This document shows, one piece after another, positions 25,201-37,063 of a DNA stretch of 64,000 bases; the stretch's first letter is position 1; the number at the start of each line of letters is the position of its first letter. Under the pieces are notes generated by a model that saw only the letters and a list, made by a program, of their open reading frames with translations, had not been told where the DNA came from and did no database searches. Source of the DNA: Cucumis sativus (lineage: Eukaryota > Streptophyta > Magnoliopsida > Cucurbitales > Cucurbitaceae); NCBI RefSeq assembly GCF_000004075.3, contig NC_026660.2, forward strand, positions 22,509,498 through 22,573,497, in the 5' to 3' direction. The translations under genes and the position numbers were made by a program.

Positions 25201-27144
25201 TTTTTTGATCAACAATCAACCAACCAGTGATTAAAAATGAAAATCTCCTTAGAACTACAACCATTTCACAATGGGTGAGACGTGCTTAATGCAACAATGC
25301 ATTCTAGGTGATAGAGTACTCGGCTATGACTTATGCATAAAATTACTTTGTATTGATCTTTTAAAATGGGATCAATCATCATTAACACCAGTTCAAGTAA
25401 GAAATTTGAACTTCTAATCTTATTCAAAGTATACGTCTTGTTAGTTAAAGTACGCTCATATTGGTAGGTAATTTTTTAAGTACAATGGAGTTTAATGACT
25501 TGACCATCCACCCCGGAGGGAAGGAGTATTATTGACCTAATGCCTCCAATGTTTTCCATGTCAAAGTTTTTATTATCGTTGAGGCGTTTCTTTCGTTGCA
25601 AAGAAGAATCTTTTTTGTAATTTCTAAAAATGAGTAATCAGAGAAGACTCGTTAGGTTATCGTATAGTATAATTAGATTATGTTTAAGAAATGATTTTCA
25701 CTATATAAAATTTCAAGATAAATATGTTAGCGAACACAAGATCTTAAATTTCAAAGTGAGTTCAATAAAACAGTAACCGACGTGACATAAATATTATACT
25801 AAAAAACAAAGAGAACCATCAAAATATAAATATTTTCTTTTACAATTACATAATAAACATTTAAATCTTTAACCAAACAAATAAACAACAGTTATAGAAA
25901 ATTGAACAAAATTCATGTCACTAATTATTAAACAAACTAATCAACTAATGTTCTCATCAATAATTAAAATATGCGACTTGAATTTCCAAAACCCTATATT
26001 AAGAATTAATCGACATCTCTTGCATTTTTTTCTAACGATACAAGAAAAATATCATACATAAAATTTACTATAAATATTCAAACCAAGGTCTTAATTTTCT
26101 TAATCCACAACTAAAAAAAATATTGTCATATCGATATCAATAATACCTACGCGAGATCGCATTTAAACATGCAACTAGTTCAAAATTTCCTTGAATAAAA
26201 AAGATCGTATATTAATTATTGATAGTAAAGAATCATGTAATGTTAATACATCCAACAACTCTATTACTATTACAGGAAATAATTACGAGACCAAATAAAT
26301 AGAAGTAAATGTCCATTGATGGCAAAAAAAAAAAGAGAATAAAATCAAATTGGTATTTTTTTTCTTTTTGTAACAATCTCGTAAAAATAAAAAATAAAAA
26401 AAAAAGTTTAAAATTTTGAAATTACATTTAATGGTTATTGTTGAAATCATTTAATATATAGTCGGCCGGGACCTCAACCCATTTTGTTAATATCAATACT
26501 TCTCTTTCTTTTTCTCTCTATGTATATAAATACAACAAATTTTAATTTTGGGAAGAGAAAATAAATAAAATTTTTAATGAAACTGAGGAACAATAAATAT
26601 TTCCAACAAAGAAGTAGATGATGAAAGGGAAAGAATTGCCATCTCAAAAACAGGGAAAGTACAAACCAATCCCCGCTTGGAATATCTTATTATCATATCC
26701 AAACAAACTTTAAAAACGCACTTCAAACAAATACGCATCGAGAAAACATTCTTTATATAATAAGAAAAACACTTAATTGTAGATTTTTCTTCTTCTTCTT
26801 CTTCTTTGTTTTTGTTATGCATGTAATGAGAATGTGATATTGTAAAATCATCAAATGAGAATCTAAGGCTTTAGAAAAATGAGGGGGGAAAGAAAGAGAC
26901 CTGCAAGAGTATCAAGAAGGGTGGATTTGCCGGAGCCGGAAGGGCCCATGATGGCCATGATCCGGCCGGGTTCGGCGTAGCCACGGAGACCATTAAGGAG
27001 CCTTTTAGTGGGGCCGTCGCTGAAATTAGGAAGAACCACAGTGAGATCCTCCCACACGAGGTAAGTGCCTCGTTCTTCGCCGCGTCGTAAGCCGTCACCA
27101 CGGGGGCCGTGACTATGGCTTCCTCCGGCGGGCTCAATTTCCAT
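22270..27144 (-). CDS. ABCG15: Half-size ABC transporter, ABCG12/ABCG15-like, copy B (687 residues)
   Basis: Nine exons on the minus strand: 27144-26901, 24926-24847, 24748-24287, 24200-24078, 23961-23830, 23678-23394, 23309-23037, 22923-22816 and 22626-22270. Intron positions and phases are the same as in copy A. Walker [10 protein letters not shown] is at 67-75, ISGGE at 173-177 and LLFLDE at 193-198. The membrane half has [16 protein letters not shown] and [16 protein letters not shown] and ends [13 protein letters not shown]. The N terminus contains the [20 protein letters not shown] type of lead-in that I recall from ABCG15. Members of this clade act in wax, cutin or pollen-wall lipid export at the plasma membrane. 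Exon 1 is GC-rich compared with its surroundings and intron 1 is long (1974 bp), as in copy A (1454 bp). The gene looks intact. ABCG12 (CER5) and ABCG13 are the alternatives by name. Confidence 0.94.
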
Positions 27145-29889
27145 GGAGGAGAGGGAGAGTAAAAGTGGGAGATGAGGTGGGAGAATAGGAATGGAGGATT
27201 AATGTTTTGGGAGAAGAAGAGAAAGGAGGGAACATATAGAAAGGGAAGATGTGGAGATGAGAAGATTATTATTAAATTGTTGGTTAATATTAAGAAATGT
27301 TGATGTATAATATAGATTGTAATTTGGATTTTTATGATTGGGTATTGAAATTGAAGCCACAACCAACTTAAGATACTATAAATGCTGCCACAAATGGAGG
27401 TGCATACCAAATTAATGAAGAAAGAGGGGGGGTTGAGTTTGATTGTCATGTGAGAATGGGTGGTGAGTTGGGATATTAAATGAAGGTTTTTTTCTTTTAT
27501 TTTCTTTTAAATTTCTTATGTTTACATTTTGAATGAATTTCTTTGGTCAAATATAGTGTGGGCTGTGTGTTGTGTGTGCTGTGTGTGTGTGTGGGAGGTG
27601 AGATGACTTTCAAATGTCACACTAAAACCAAAGCAAAGAAAAGAAGTAACAAACTTATTGCACCCCAAACCTAAAATTAGGTTTTTTAGTACAACAATAT
27701 TATAGAATACGAGATTGAACCTTTTGTTTTTAGAAGTGAGTATAATAGATTAAAAAGACAAGTCGACTGATTGAATCGAAGGTGATCGATTAGAGAAGAG
27801 AGGGGTTGTCGATTGGTATCGGTTTAGAAAAAATCCAAATCGAAAACTGTTTACAAATATTTTAAAGAATAAAATTGTTTGATTGATATTGACCAAAATG
27901 GACTGATTGATCGAGACTTTTATTCCTCAACGACCGATGTCAATTTTAATATTTACTAAAGAGACTATAGTAGGTTTATTGGTTGTTTGGTCACGAAACA
28001 AATTTTGATTGGTTGATGCACAACCCTACTTCCATCTTTAGGAGTAAAAGTTATGTTAATTACTAGTGAGCTTTAACTCACGTTAGTCTAGTCTCGATAT
28101 GGAGAAATGTAGAGTTATTTAATCCTTATGAATTTTAAAATTAAGTTAAATTGCAAGTTTAGTTCATATATAGTTAAACAAAGTAAGAATTTATTGTTTA
28201 TTGTTTATGATTTGATTAAAGAAAAAGTTTAGTTCATATAGTCTATAGGAAGTTGGAATTTACTATTTATGATTTGATAAACATACCTAATTAAGTCTCC
28301 ATTTAGATACCAATTTTAGAAATCTATGAAATCATATCTCAGATTTTATCCAACTATATAAACTAAAATTTAACTTTTTCCAAATGATGGTGATTAAAGT
28401 TAATTTATAATTTAACTTGAAAGTTATACAGATTAATTTGGACGTGGTTTCATAAAACCTCATAATTAAGTAGTTTATGTTGACTAATTGATATCTTTAG
28501 TAATATCGTTCTAGGGTCTTATAAAATTATAAACACTAAATTTTAATTAATTATAAATTGTATAGATTAAAATTTAACTTTCTCTAAATCATATATACGA
28601 GATCGAATGACGAATATACAAGTTAACAAAAAAAAAAAAGTTAAACATTTTAAGTTTAGTTCATGAACTATGGAAAGGTGAGATGAAATCTTTAATTTTG
28701 TGTACAAATTTTAATTAGGTCTATTAGACATAAATTTTTTTTTTATCCATAAAAATCAAGAAAAATCATAAAAATGATAAAAATAGATAAAATATTTACC
28801 CTTCGTAGCGAAATCAAATATGGTGTGATTTTGTAAGGTCGTTAAAATGGTACTAAATACACGGTTAAAAGGTTAGAGATCTATTAGATATATTATTAAA
28901 GTTTAATAATTTATTAGACACAAATTACTCCGATTTAATTTGTATAATTAAGTTTAACCAACTTTTCTATCAAAGAAATTATAAAACCTTCACTCAAACT
29001 AAAACAATTACATAGATAATCGTAATCAAGTTTGAATGAATATAACTTAATTGCAATAATGATGACTTTTTTACTATAAATCTTAAAAGTCAAATGTTCG
29101 ATTTTTCTACCAAAGAAAATCAACTGCCAAATCCTCCCTCTACTAATTATATTTTAATTGTAATAACACTCAATAATATATATATATTATTTGAGTTTAC
29201 TTCTAAACACGATAGATTAATATACAAATTATCATCTAAACTTTATGCTCGTTATAATATGTATATATAACTAATTAAATAATAATAATACAAGCTAAGT
29301 ACTCTCCAAAGTTAGATTCAATCTCCATTTTCTTACATTTTGTTCATCAACAAAATTTGTGAATTACATATGGATCAGATTAAATGTATATGGATTAAAG
29401 ATTGCAAGTCATTTTCATACTGTTGGTTATGTTTTAATTAAAACCATTCTACCAAAGTGAACTTTTAGTGTCCAAAATAATTGTGTTGTTTTTATCATCA
29501 TCATTATTGCAATAGAAGTAATTGTTGGATCTATAGATATTCATACTTTTCATGTAGTCTACAAACATATTTGACTACAAAATAAGAGTTGAAAGACTTG
29601 AAATAGCTTATGGTTGTTCTATTCAAGGAGTTCTTAAATTCACTTGAGGCCCTACAAGAAGGTTTTAACAAACAAAAATAGCAAAATACCTTATATCATG
29701 ACCCCATGACTAAAACGATTCATTAGACCGAACGTTTCATTAAACATATTCGGTATTAGGAGGAGACATATAGGAAAAGACAACTCTTAAAATGAAAATT
29801 GTCAACACTTCTGGATCTAGGTTGTCTAATCAATATTGAGTGAATATATACCAATTGGAAAATAATTGAGCTGAATTTAGACCGTCACT
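27145..29889. other. Promoter side of ABCG copy B and AT-rich spacer
   Basis: No gene recognised. A TG-rich microsatellite (27557-27595) lies about 410 bases upstream of the transporter start. The rest is AT-rich with repeated short words such as AGTTTAGTTCAT (28155-28260) but no coding exon. Confidence 0.5.
27557..27595. repeat. (TG)n-rich microsatellite
   Basis: A run of GTGTG units broken by GC, upstream of ABCG copy B. Confidence 0.8.
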
Positions 29890-30264
29890 CTGCAACCTCA
29901 AGTGTAAAAAACAACATCCCTAACATTACTTAGGAGGTGTCAGAGGATTAGCTGATAGATAGCTCTATTCAACCACACCCTAAGTAGAAAAGCAAGTAAT
30001 TTTCACAGAAAAGACGACAAGTCTTTACTTCTCATATATTTAGCTGAATTATCCATATACTATATTAATTAACTGAAAGTATTCAAGTAGGCTTGGCATC
30101 AAAACAAAGTAAAATTTTTAGCTTAAAGTATCTCAAGTCTACACTAAAGTGAAACAAGATCAAACCTACACAAGATCCACGACGAAGTCCAACACGCGAT
30201 CGGGTAGTGCAACCCTATTGAAAATGTTGAGAGACAAACCTAGCCTTAACCTTTGGAGAGAGAG

Positions 30265-30267
<3 letters not shown>

Positions 30268-30331
<64 letters not shown>
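30268..30331. repeat. (TA)n microsatellite, about 31 units
   Basis: Uninterrupted TA run inside the 200-bp segment that is absent from the CACTA-bearing paralogue. Confidence 0.95.
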
Positions 30332-30332
<1 letters not shown>

Positions 30333-30904
30333 CTTAATAAACTAAAACAACAAATTATTTATTGAAGGAAAAAATCATTCAATTATTTTTTTGCAATAAT
30401 TATCCTTCAACGTCAAAAAGGTTTTTTGCCCTAATTTCTACAACATACAATTATATTGATTAATGTGAGTGGTTACTAGTTGAGCCATCTAAACATTTCC
30501 TAATACTTTAGTTGAATTATTATTTTTCCCATCTACTCTATTTTACAATATGAAATTAATTAGGGATTGCAATCTTATTTAATTAACAATACTTTTGCTA
30601 CATCATAGACTCACAAAATATAGCAAATTTAATCAAAAATTTTAATTATAGTCTTAAATTTTTTTTAAAAAAATTGTATACACTTTTCCAAATTTAAAAT
30701 TATATAAATAAAAGTATTACCTGATTTATTTATTTTTTCAAGAAAACCCCAAAATTAAATTCTTTCAATACAATTTTCCTATGGTGTGTTGTTTTCTTAA
30801 GTATCATTTTCTCATTTCCCATCTCTTGGAAAAACATAAATGTTTGAAAGCTACTAATCTCTTCACCATTTCACATTTCAAGCAAATGTTTCTATCCATG
30901 TTTG

Positions 30905-30932
30905 TATATATATATATATATATATATATATA
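30905..30932. repeat. (TA)n microsatellite
   Basis: About 14 TA units. The paralogous position beside the CACTA copies (48208-48220) has a shorter run. Confidence 0.9.
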
Positions 30933-31959
30933 ATCTATAGTTACATTATTTTCATGAGTATCCAAATTTTCCAGTGTATAAAGATTAGAGACTCGATTCT
31001 TCTTTTATATATCGTTAATTAAAAGTTTTATACTAATTGAGTTATACTATTGTCTTAACAAAGGTCTCTATCGTAGCGAAGGGTTATACATAAAGAGGGA
31101 TGGAGCGTAAGATATAATATTTAACAATAAAAATTAAAATAAAGTGAGAATAGAGGGATGGAAGTATTAATGTGGTAGACAATAATTTAAACTTTCCAAC
31201 CATATCAACATTTATTATTCATTAGAAAAAAGAAGCCAAATGAAATGAAAATCCTCAAACTTAGGGATGTGGCCAATGTTTGGAAAATGTGGAGGCCACG
31301 TAGCTAAATTAGAAAAGAAAAAAATGAGTTAAGTGGGTCCATTTTTAGGCACTATATGTATATGATATGACCTACTAGTACTACCTTTTCTTTTAATGAG
31401 TTCTAATAATAAAATGGTTCCTCAACCCCTTTCTCTTCGTTATATGAATAATATCGTTCATAAATAAAATTCAGTATATGGAATGCATGAGTAATTGTCT
31501 TTCAAGATGGAGTAGATTAACTTTTTTTTTTTTATGAAAGCAAGAGTTTATCCACTAGATCCAACAAACTATACTTTATAAAAATAAATCAAATTTGGAC
31601 AAATTTATAACAACAATGAAAAAATGAAAATTTCTCTAAAACAATCTGAAAAAGATGCGTACTTATAAAGTTATTCCTGATCATTTTAAAAATTATGTTC
31701 ATTTATGAAATAATACAACTTTATATAAATAATCAGGTACGATTTATTTCCAACAAATTTTTCTTTAATTTGGAAAAATGTTTTTTTACATATGAGTTTG
31801 GACTCTCATTTGTGATATATATATATAGTCTAATAAAACTTGTAGTGTTCCCTAATCTTTTTATTACTAGCTTGAAAATTATTTATTATTATAAAATATT
31901 TAGAAAATATTTTTATTCTCTAAACTTATGTCAATCTAATAATTTAAGGATTTTTTTAA

Positions 31960-32100
31960 AAAAGAGTAGATTTTATAATATATTTAAAACCTATAACAAA
32001 TTCTATCGCTAGTAGTCATTGATATGCTATAGTGATAAAATCTAAAATTTTGCTATGCTTTGTAAATATTTTAATTTATTTTGCTATTTTTAAAAATGTT
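31960..32100. repeat. MITE-like short interspersed repeat
   Basis: Shares long words with the core of the polygalacturonase pair spacers (39175-39310): CCTATAACAAATTCTAT, GATATGCTATAGTGATA, AAAATTTTGCTAT and TTTGTAAATATTTTAATTTATTTTGCTATTTT. The ends are imperfect inverted repeats, as in a MITE. Confidence 0.65.
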
Positions 32101-32929
32101 CCATAATTTAATCTACAAACCGTGGTTAGTAATGGTTTAATTCATATATTTTTAAATTTGCAAGAGTTTAATCCTTGTTCTTTACAACTTGTAATGATTT
32201 AGTATCTATCGTGAAATATTACATGGTTTAATAAAAAAGTTTTCACATGCAACGTCTAGGAAATCAAATTTATTGCAAAATTTCAATACTATGTCGTTAG
32301 GTAATAAAAGCTATCACTTAATTTTTGTTTGAAATTATTAGACAAAATCATAATAAACCATATGGTGAAAAGATTAAATTGTTACAAATTTGAAAATACA
32401 AAACAAAATCATTATCAACTAATAAAATCACATGTTTTCTGTTAATCAATAATCGACGTCGAACATAGCTAGCAAAAATTATGAATCGAATTCACAATAA
32501 AAATAGTTTGAAATTCGAATCTCTCTCTCTCTTTGGATTTGGTTTGGTTTAGACTTAGCATCGTCGATATATTCGTAGTTAACTTTAGTCACGGTCTGTT
32601 TTAATTAAGTCGTTGAAATGTAATTTAAATTCGTGATTTGACTTTTGATTCGTTTTTAAAAATCATTATCTAGTATAAATTGTTGGGAACCAATTAGGAT
32701 GATCTTAATTAAGTTTAATTTGACTTTATGAAATACATAAATAAAATTAAATGTGTCATTTACGTTTTCACAATTTGTGGTATGATGGTTTTGTTCTTAA
32801 ATTTACGTATTATTTTAAACTATACATAAATTTCATCTCAACATTAAAAAAAGTTGAGATTTTAATCCCTATCATTTAAATGTTAAAATTAAGTTTGTAT
32901 GGTTTTATATAGTTTAAATAAAATCTACA

Positions 32930-33240
32930 AAATGTGTACAGTGAAAATAATAACAAAATTTTAAAGTTCATCATAAGAGTCGTTAATAGACAGTAAATAC
33001 AAATACAATTCTATTAGTTCGATTTGTCTTGTAAATGAAAAGTATTTACAAAGTATAACAAAATTTAAGAGTTATCATGATAGACACTGATAGATATTAA
33101 ATGCAGATAGAATCCTATATATACTACGATTTGTCTTGTAAATGAAAAAAATGATAAAAATATTTACAAAATATAATAAAATTTAAAAGTTATCAATGAT
33201 AGACACTAATAGACATTAAATATGGATAGAATTCTACCGG
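32930..33240. repeat. Local array of three TATTTACAAAATATAA repeat units
   Basis: Units of roughly 90-120 bp starting near 32930, 33030 and 33150. Each has (T)AACAAAATTTAA, a TTATCATGATAGAC or similar word, GACATTAAAT, and the joining words GATTTGTCTTGTAAATGAAAA. They are degraded members of the same family as the copy at 31.96 kb. Confidence 0.65.
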
Positions 33241-33654
33241 TGTTAGGAGTGAGCATGATTGACTGAAAAATCGAGCTGACCCACCAAATCGAAGTTGATC
33301 AGGCGAAAATGAGAGAAGTCGATTTGAGAAAGTTTCAAATCGAGAATTTCCAAAAAATATTTTTAAGGGTTAAACCCACACAGCCAACCAATCGAGTGTT
33401 ACTAATTGATATCGATGTTGGTTTGACACTTTACTAAATCGAGGTCAGTTTTGTAAAAAAACTCACTCCGAATGATCGACCGATTATGTAGGCAAAAATC
33501 CAACAACAAAGCAACCCAAAAACTATGCCAAAATCACTTCTCCCTCGTAACCTTGAGGTGGTGTTTGGAGGAAGGAAAGGAAAATGGAGGGAAAAGAATA
33601 AGGAAGAGGGAGATTATGAAAATGAAAGGATTAATCGTGTTTGGAGAAAGGATT

Positions 33655-33755
33655 AAGTGAGAGGATTACGAGAGATTATTTATAATACTTGTTTGGGGAA
33701 AAAATAAGTGAGAGGATTAGAATGGATTATTTATAATACTTGTTTGGGAAGGATT
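33655..33755. repeat. Tandem duplication, about 2 x 51 bp
   Basis: Two adjacent units starting AAGTGAGAGGATTA and ending TTATTTATAATACTTGTTTGGG, at 33655-33705 and 33706-33755, with a few mismatches. Confidence 0.8.
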
Positions 33756-35194
33756 ATGATAACAAAATTGTATTTTTCTTTTCATGTGTAAAAAAAAAAT
33801 TGTACGAGAAAAACTAAATTATTTTTTTTCATGGTTATGGAATTCTTGTTTTTATCGTGAACCCAATACAAAATAAAAACGTGCTAATATTTTTTACATT
33901 TGTGTAAACTTTTGTCTGTTGTTTGTACCATAAAACCTTTATAACCAAAAAATTGTATTCAAATTCACTTTTTTAGTTAAGTGATACCGTAGTCCAAATC
34001 ACCGGCGGATTTAGTCAAATTGTTGATTTTGTATAAATACTTTTTGTACTTGTATCGTGCACCCAATACAATTTCAAAAGTGATTTTTTTTTCATCTGTA
34101 TAGTAGTTTTTTTTCTTGTTTTTTTTACATTAAGTCTAATACACAAAACAAATTATATTAATTTTTTTGTTTTGCGTAAAATATGTTTTTGAAATTTGTA
34201 CCGTAAATCCAATTTTAAAAATGTATTATTTATTTTTTCATTTGTGTTTAATTTGTAGTTCAAATTGATTTGAATACATTAAAAATATACTCTCTTTTCT
34301 TTCTTTTTTGTTGCATTTTCAAAGGTTTGGGGAAAGAAATAAATGAGAAGAATTATGACAAAAAAAAGGAAAAAAAATATTATTATTTTTTAATTTGTAC
34401 TTTTGTATTTTTTTATAAAAAATTATATAGTAAATTCAATATACAAATATTTATATCATTAAATTTAGATTTTTTTTATTGAAAAACATGTTTCATTAAT
34501 TTTCATAGATATAATGTCAATTTTGAACGTTTTGTATGCAAGGTTTTTGTACCAATAAATTAATTGATATGCTACGTGGGAAAGAAGTTATATCTATTTT
34601 TAAAATTGATGTTGTAGGTGCAATATTGAAAAATTGCACATCGTTATATAATTGATTTTAACAAATAAAGATGAACATAATAACATTGAAACGAAATGAA
34701 ATATAATTTTTTTTTAAAATTTGGAATGCAATTAAACTGTCAATTACGTGGAACATCAAGATAATCCAAAATAATAATAATAAAAAAGTAATGGAAACCA
34801 AAATTAGAACGGATCATGTGGTTCAAGCAGACAAACAATCATTGGATTGAATATTTGTGGTTATGTGAAATTAAAATTAATTAAATATTTGTGAGTTTAA
34901 CATTTATTGAATTTAGATTTTTATGGTTGAATTTGAATTTAGTTAAATATTTTCGTGTTTATTTAATTAAATTAAAGATTGAAATTCTGTTAGGAATTTT
35001 ATAATTATACGTACACGTGGGTATATATATATAAAATTGTTATAAAAAAATAAAAAGGATAATTATATTTGTTAAAACATAGTTATTATATACGTCTTAG
35101 TTGGCCCAATGGGCCATTAAGGGCCCATTAATCGCTCGTTCTTCTTTCTCCTTCAACTCTGAGTTAATTGTATCCATTGGGTAAATTTGAAGAG

Positions 35195-36271
35195 ATGAGT
35201 TCGATCAGATCGTTGATTCCCAGAGAAGAAACAGTTGGTCGGCGGCAAGGGGTTTTGTTCGTCGTCGTCAGCTTCTTATTTCTTCTAATATTTCTCTATG
35301 CCGCCTTTATTTCCAAGCTTCTTCCACCTTCAAACAACGCCTTCTTATCTGCTATTCAAAACGACTGGTAAAACTTTTCTAATTATCTTTGTTGTGTCTA
35401 GTCTAGTCCACAATTAGGTTCTTTGCGTTGTTATTCTGGAAAAAATAGAAGGTTGTATTGAAGTGTTAGTGTTAGTTTCTGTTTTTTTTTACTTGAATTC
35501 TGGGTTTGATCTTGATTTGGAGAGGGGAAAGGTATTGTGTACCGAATTAAGATCAAAGCAAATCTGATTAGTTGATCAATGTGAAGGAAGAGAAAGACCA
35601 GGGCCGAATAGAACATATCATACTAACTTGTAGGCTGTACATTAACCATTTGGTTTTTTATTTCTAATTTTTTAAAATCATTCTGTTTTCTCACCATTTC
35701 TTGTTCATGATTTCACAATTCCTATGTTCGACCTTTGAATTTTTAGCTAATTTTGCAAAAAGAAAAGCAAGTTTTTGTAGGCAACAAAACTTGTAAACCA
35801 ATATAGTTTCAAAAACAAAGTGGTTGTAAATGGGACCTAGGAATCAGTTTCTCTTAGAGATGCTGTGGTGGTTAATGGAAATAACTCATGACTCAACTGT
35901 TTTGATATTCAAACAGCCATAATATATATGGATGACAAAATGCTGCCATCCATACTAGAGAATGAATGAGAATGACTATGTATACATCGGAGTACTAGCT
36001 TGCCTTTGAAGCAAACCAAGTTCTTGTTCCACATTTTTATGAAAACTGGTTTAGTATTGGTGCCATTGATCTCTTGAAAAGATCAAGTCTAAGTAAACTA
36101 ATATGGTAACTTGTTTCTTACACTAGTATTGATCAACAGTGACCTTTATCTGTAATGCGTTTCTTCTTTCTTATTAGGCATTACTGTCTCCTTGTGCCCT
36201 TGACATTACCTATCCTTTACGTTGCCGTTTATTTCCATTGGCTGAGTATGAAACTATTCAAGCATGCTTGA
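35195..36271 (+). CDS. PIGY: PIG-Y subunit of GPI-N-acetylglucosaminyltransferase, 88 residues
   Basis: Two exons, 35195-35367 and 36178-36271, join in phase across a GT-AG intron of 810 bp to give 88 residues. A membrane segment lies near 19-42 (VLFVVVSFLFLLIFLYAAFI). A second follows in exon 2, WHYCLLVPLTLPILYVAVYF, and the end is HWLSMKLFKHA. That C-terminal half matches the pattern of human PIGY (YSLLLPITIPVYVF, then GIKLFRH). PIG-Y is a small ER membrane subunit of the complex that transfers GlcNAc to phosphatidylinositol, the first step of GPI-anchor synthesis. The start at 35195 gives the expected length; an in-frame TTG upstream is not a plausible start. The long intron for so small a gene is unremarkable in plants. 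The gene lies just outside the polygalacturonase palindrome. Confidence 0.88.
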
Positions 36272-36904
36272 TCATGCCGTCGAATGAAGATGAAGGGTTC
36301 GAACTAGTTGAGTGTCTAAAACTTGGGAAGATTCAACCACCTTCTATCTTCGGTTGAATAACGATGTGATATGTTTGGAATTTTCAGTACCTAAGGCGAT
36401 AGAGGATGTACAGGTGAACTACCGGAGATATATAATGATCATGCCGAGCAAATTCCATATCTGCGAGTGTCTTGGAGTGATTTTTGTAGAGGCTTTTGTT
36501 ATAAAATATTCACCTATTGTTGTTGAATGATATGGGTATATTATTAACAAAACCAATCTAGGGAGAACGAAAACCAACTTAGCTTATGGTTGATATGAAC
36601 AGGTCTTGCGTCTTGAAAATTGCTTGATTCTACTTTGAGTACTCCTTTTTATTTATCCTTTACGGTCAATTTCCCATTTTGTGATAGAAATTTTTTGAAT
36701 CTATCAATGATACTGATAGACAATTATCACTTCCATCAATATCTATCTTTGATAGAATTTTAAATTTGCTATCTTATGTAGATGTTTTCAACAATTTTAT
36801 CATTTACAGTAATTTTATACATATTTGTGTACAAAGAGTTGTGTTAGCGAAAGAAAGAAAATACAAATAAAATTTTGTAGAAAAATTGCTTTGGTGCTTT
36901 GTAC
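36272..36904. other. 3' flank of PIGY and left border of the polygalacturonase block
   Basis: Probably the PIGY 3' UTR at first. At 36680-36820 there is a degraded repeat with TGATAGA words, related to the MITE-like family. Similarity to the 3' flanks of the other polygalacturonase genes begins near 36905. Confidence 0.5.
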
Positions 36905-37063
36905 TTCATAAATATAAAAGTCTTCGACTATATCGAGACTTAGACAACTGTTATTTCTCTCCAAACAATCGTAATACAATTATTGAGAGCATGCCTATAA
37001 TCACAAAAATGCATGTAATCGAACTTTAATGCGTATAATAACTTTTGTCACATCTTCATAACT

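Larger units (their letters stand above)
29890..31240 (+). repeat. Diverged copy of the DNA flanking the CACTA element, without the element
   Basis: Bases 29890-30223 match 43048-43385, for example GTCAGAGGAT, GATAGATAGCTCTATTCAA, TTAGCTGAATTATCCATATA, GCTTAAAGTATCTCAAGTCT and TCGGGTAGTGCAACCCTATT. Bases 30424-31240 match 47755-48520, for example TACAACATACAATTA and GGTTACTAGTTGAGCCATCT. So this is a paralogue of both sides of the transposon. At about 30219 it reads CTATTGAAAATGTT uninterrupted, whereas the other copy has the CACTA element between two AAA triplets. The match shows many substitutions and small indels, so the duplication is older than the palindrome. About 200 bp here (30224-30423, with a TA microsatellite) have no counterpart beside the transposon. 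Confidence 0.85.
31241..35194. other. AT-rich repeat-bearing spacer
   Basis: No gene recognised in about 4 kb. It contains three kinds of short repeat, listed separately: a MITE-like copy at 31960-32100, a local array at 32930-33240, and a 51-bp tandem pair at 33655-33755. From 33850 to 34210 a word like CGTGAACCCAATACAA recurs in degraded form at 33858, 34054 and 34200, hinting at an old tandem array. Confidence 0.5.

Noticed and set aside
36312-36530. 72-codon open frame downstream of PIGY
   Set aside because: No recognisable content; probably the 3' untranslated region of PIGY.
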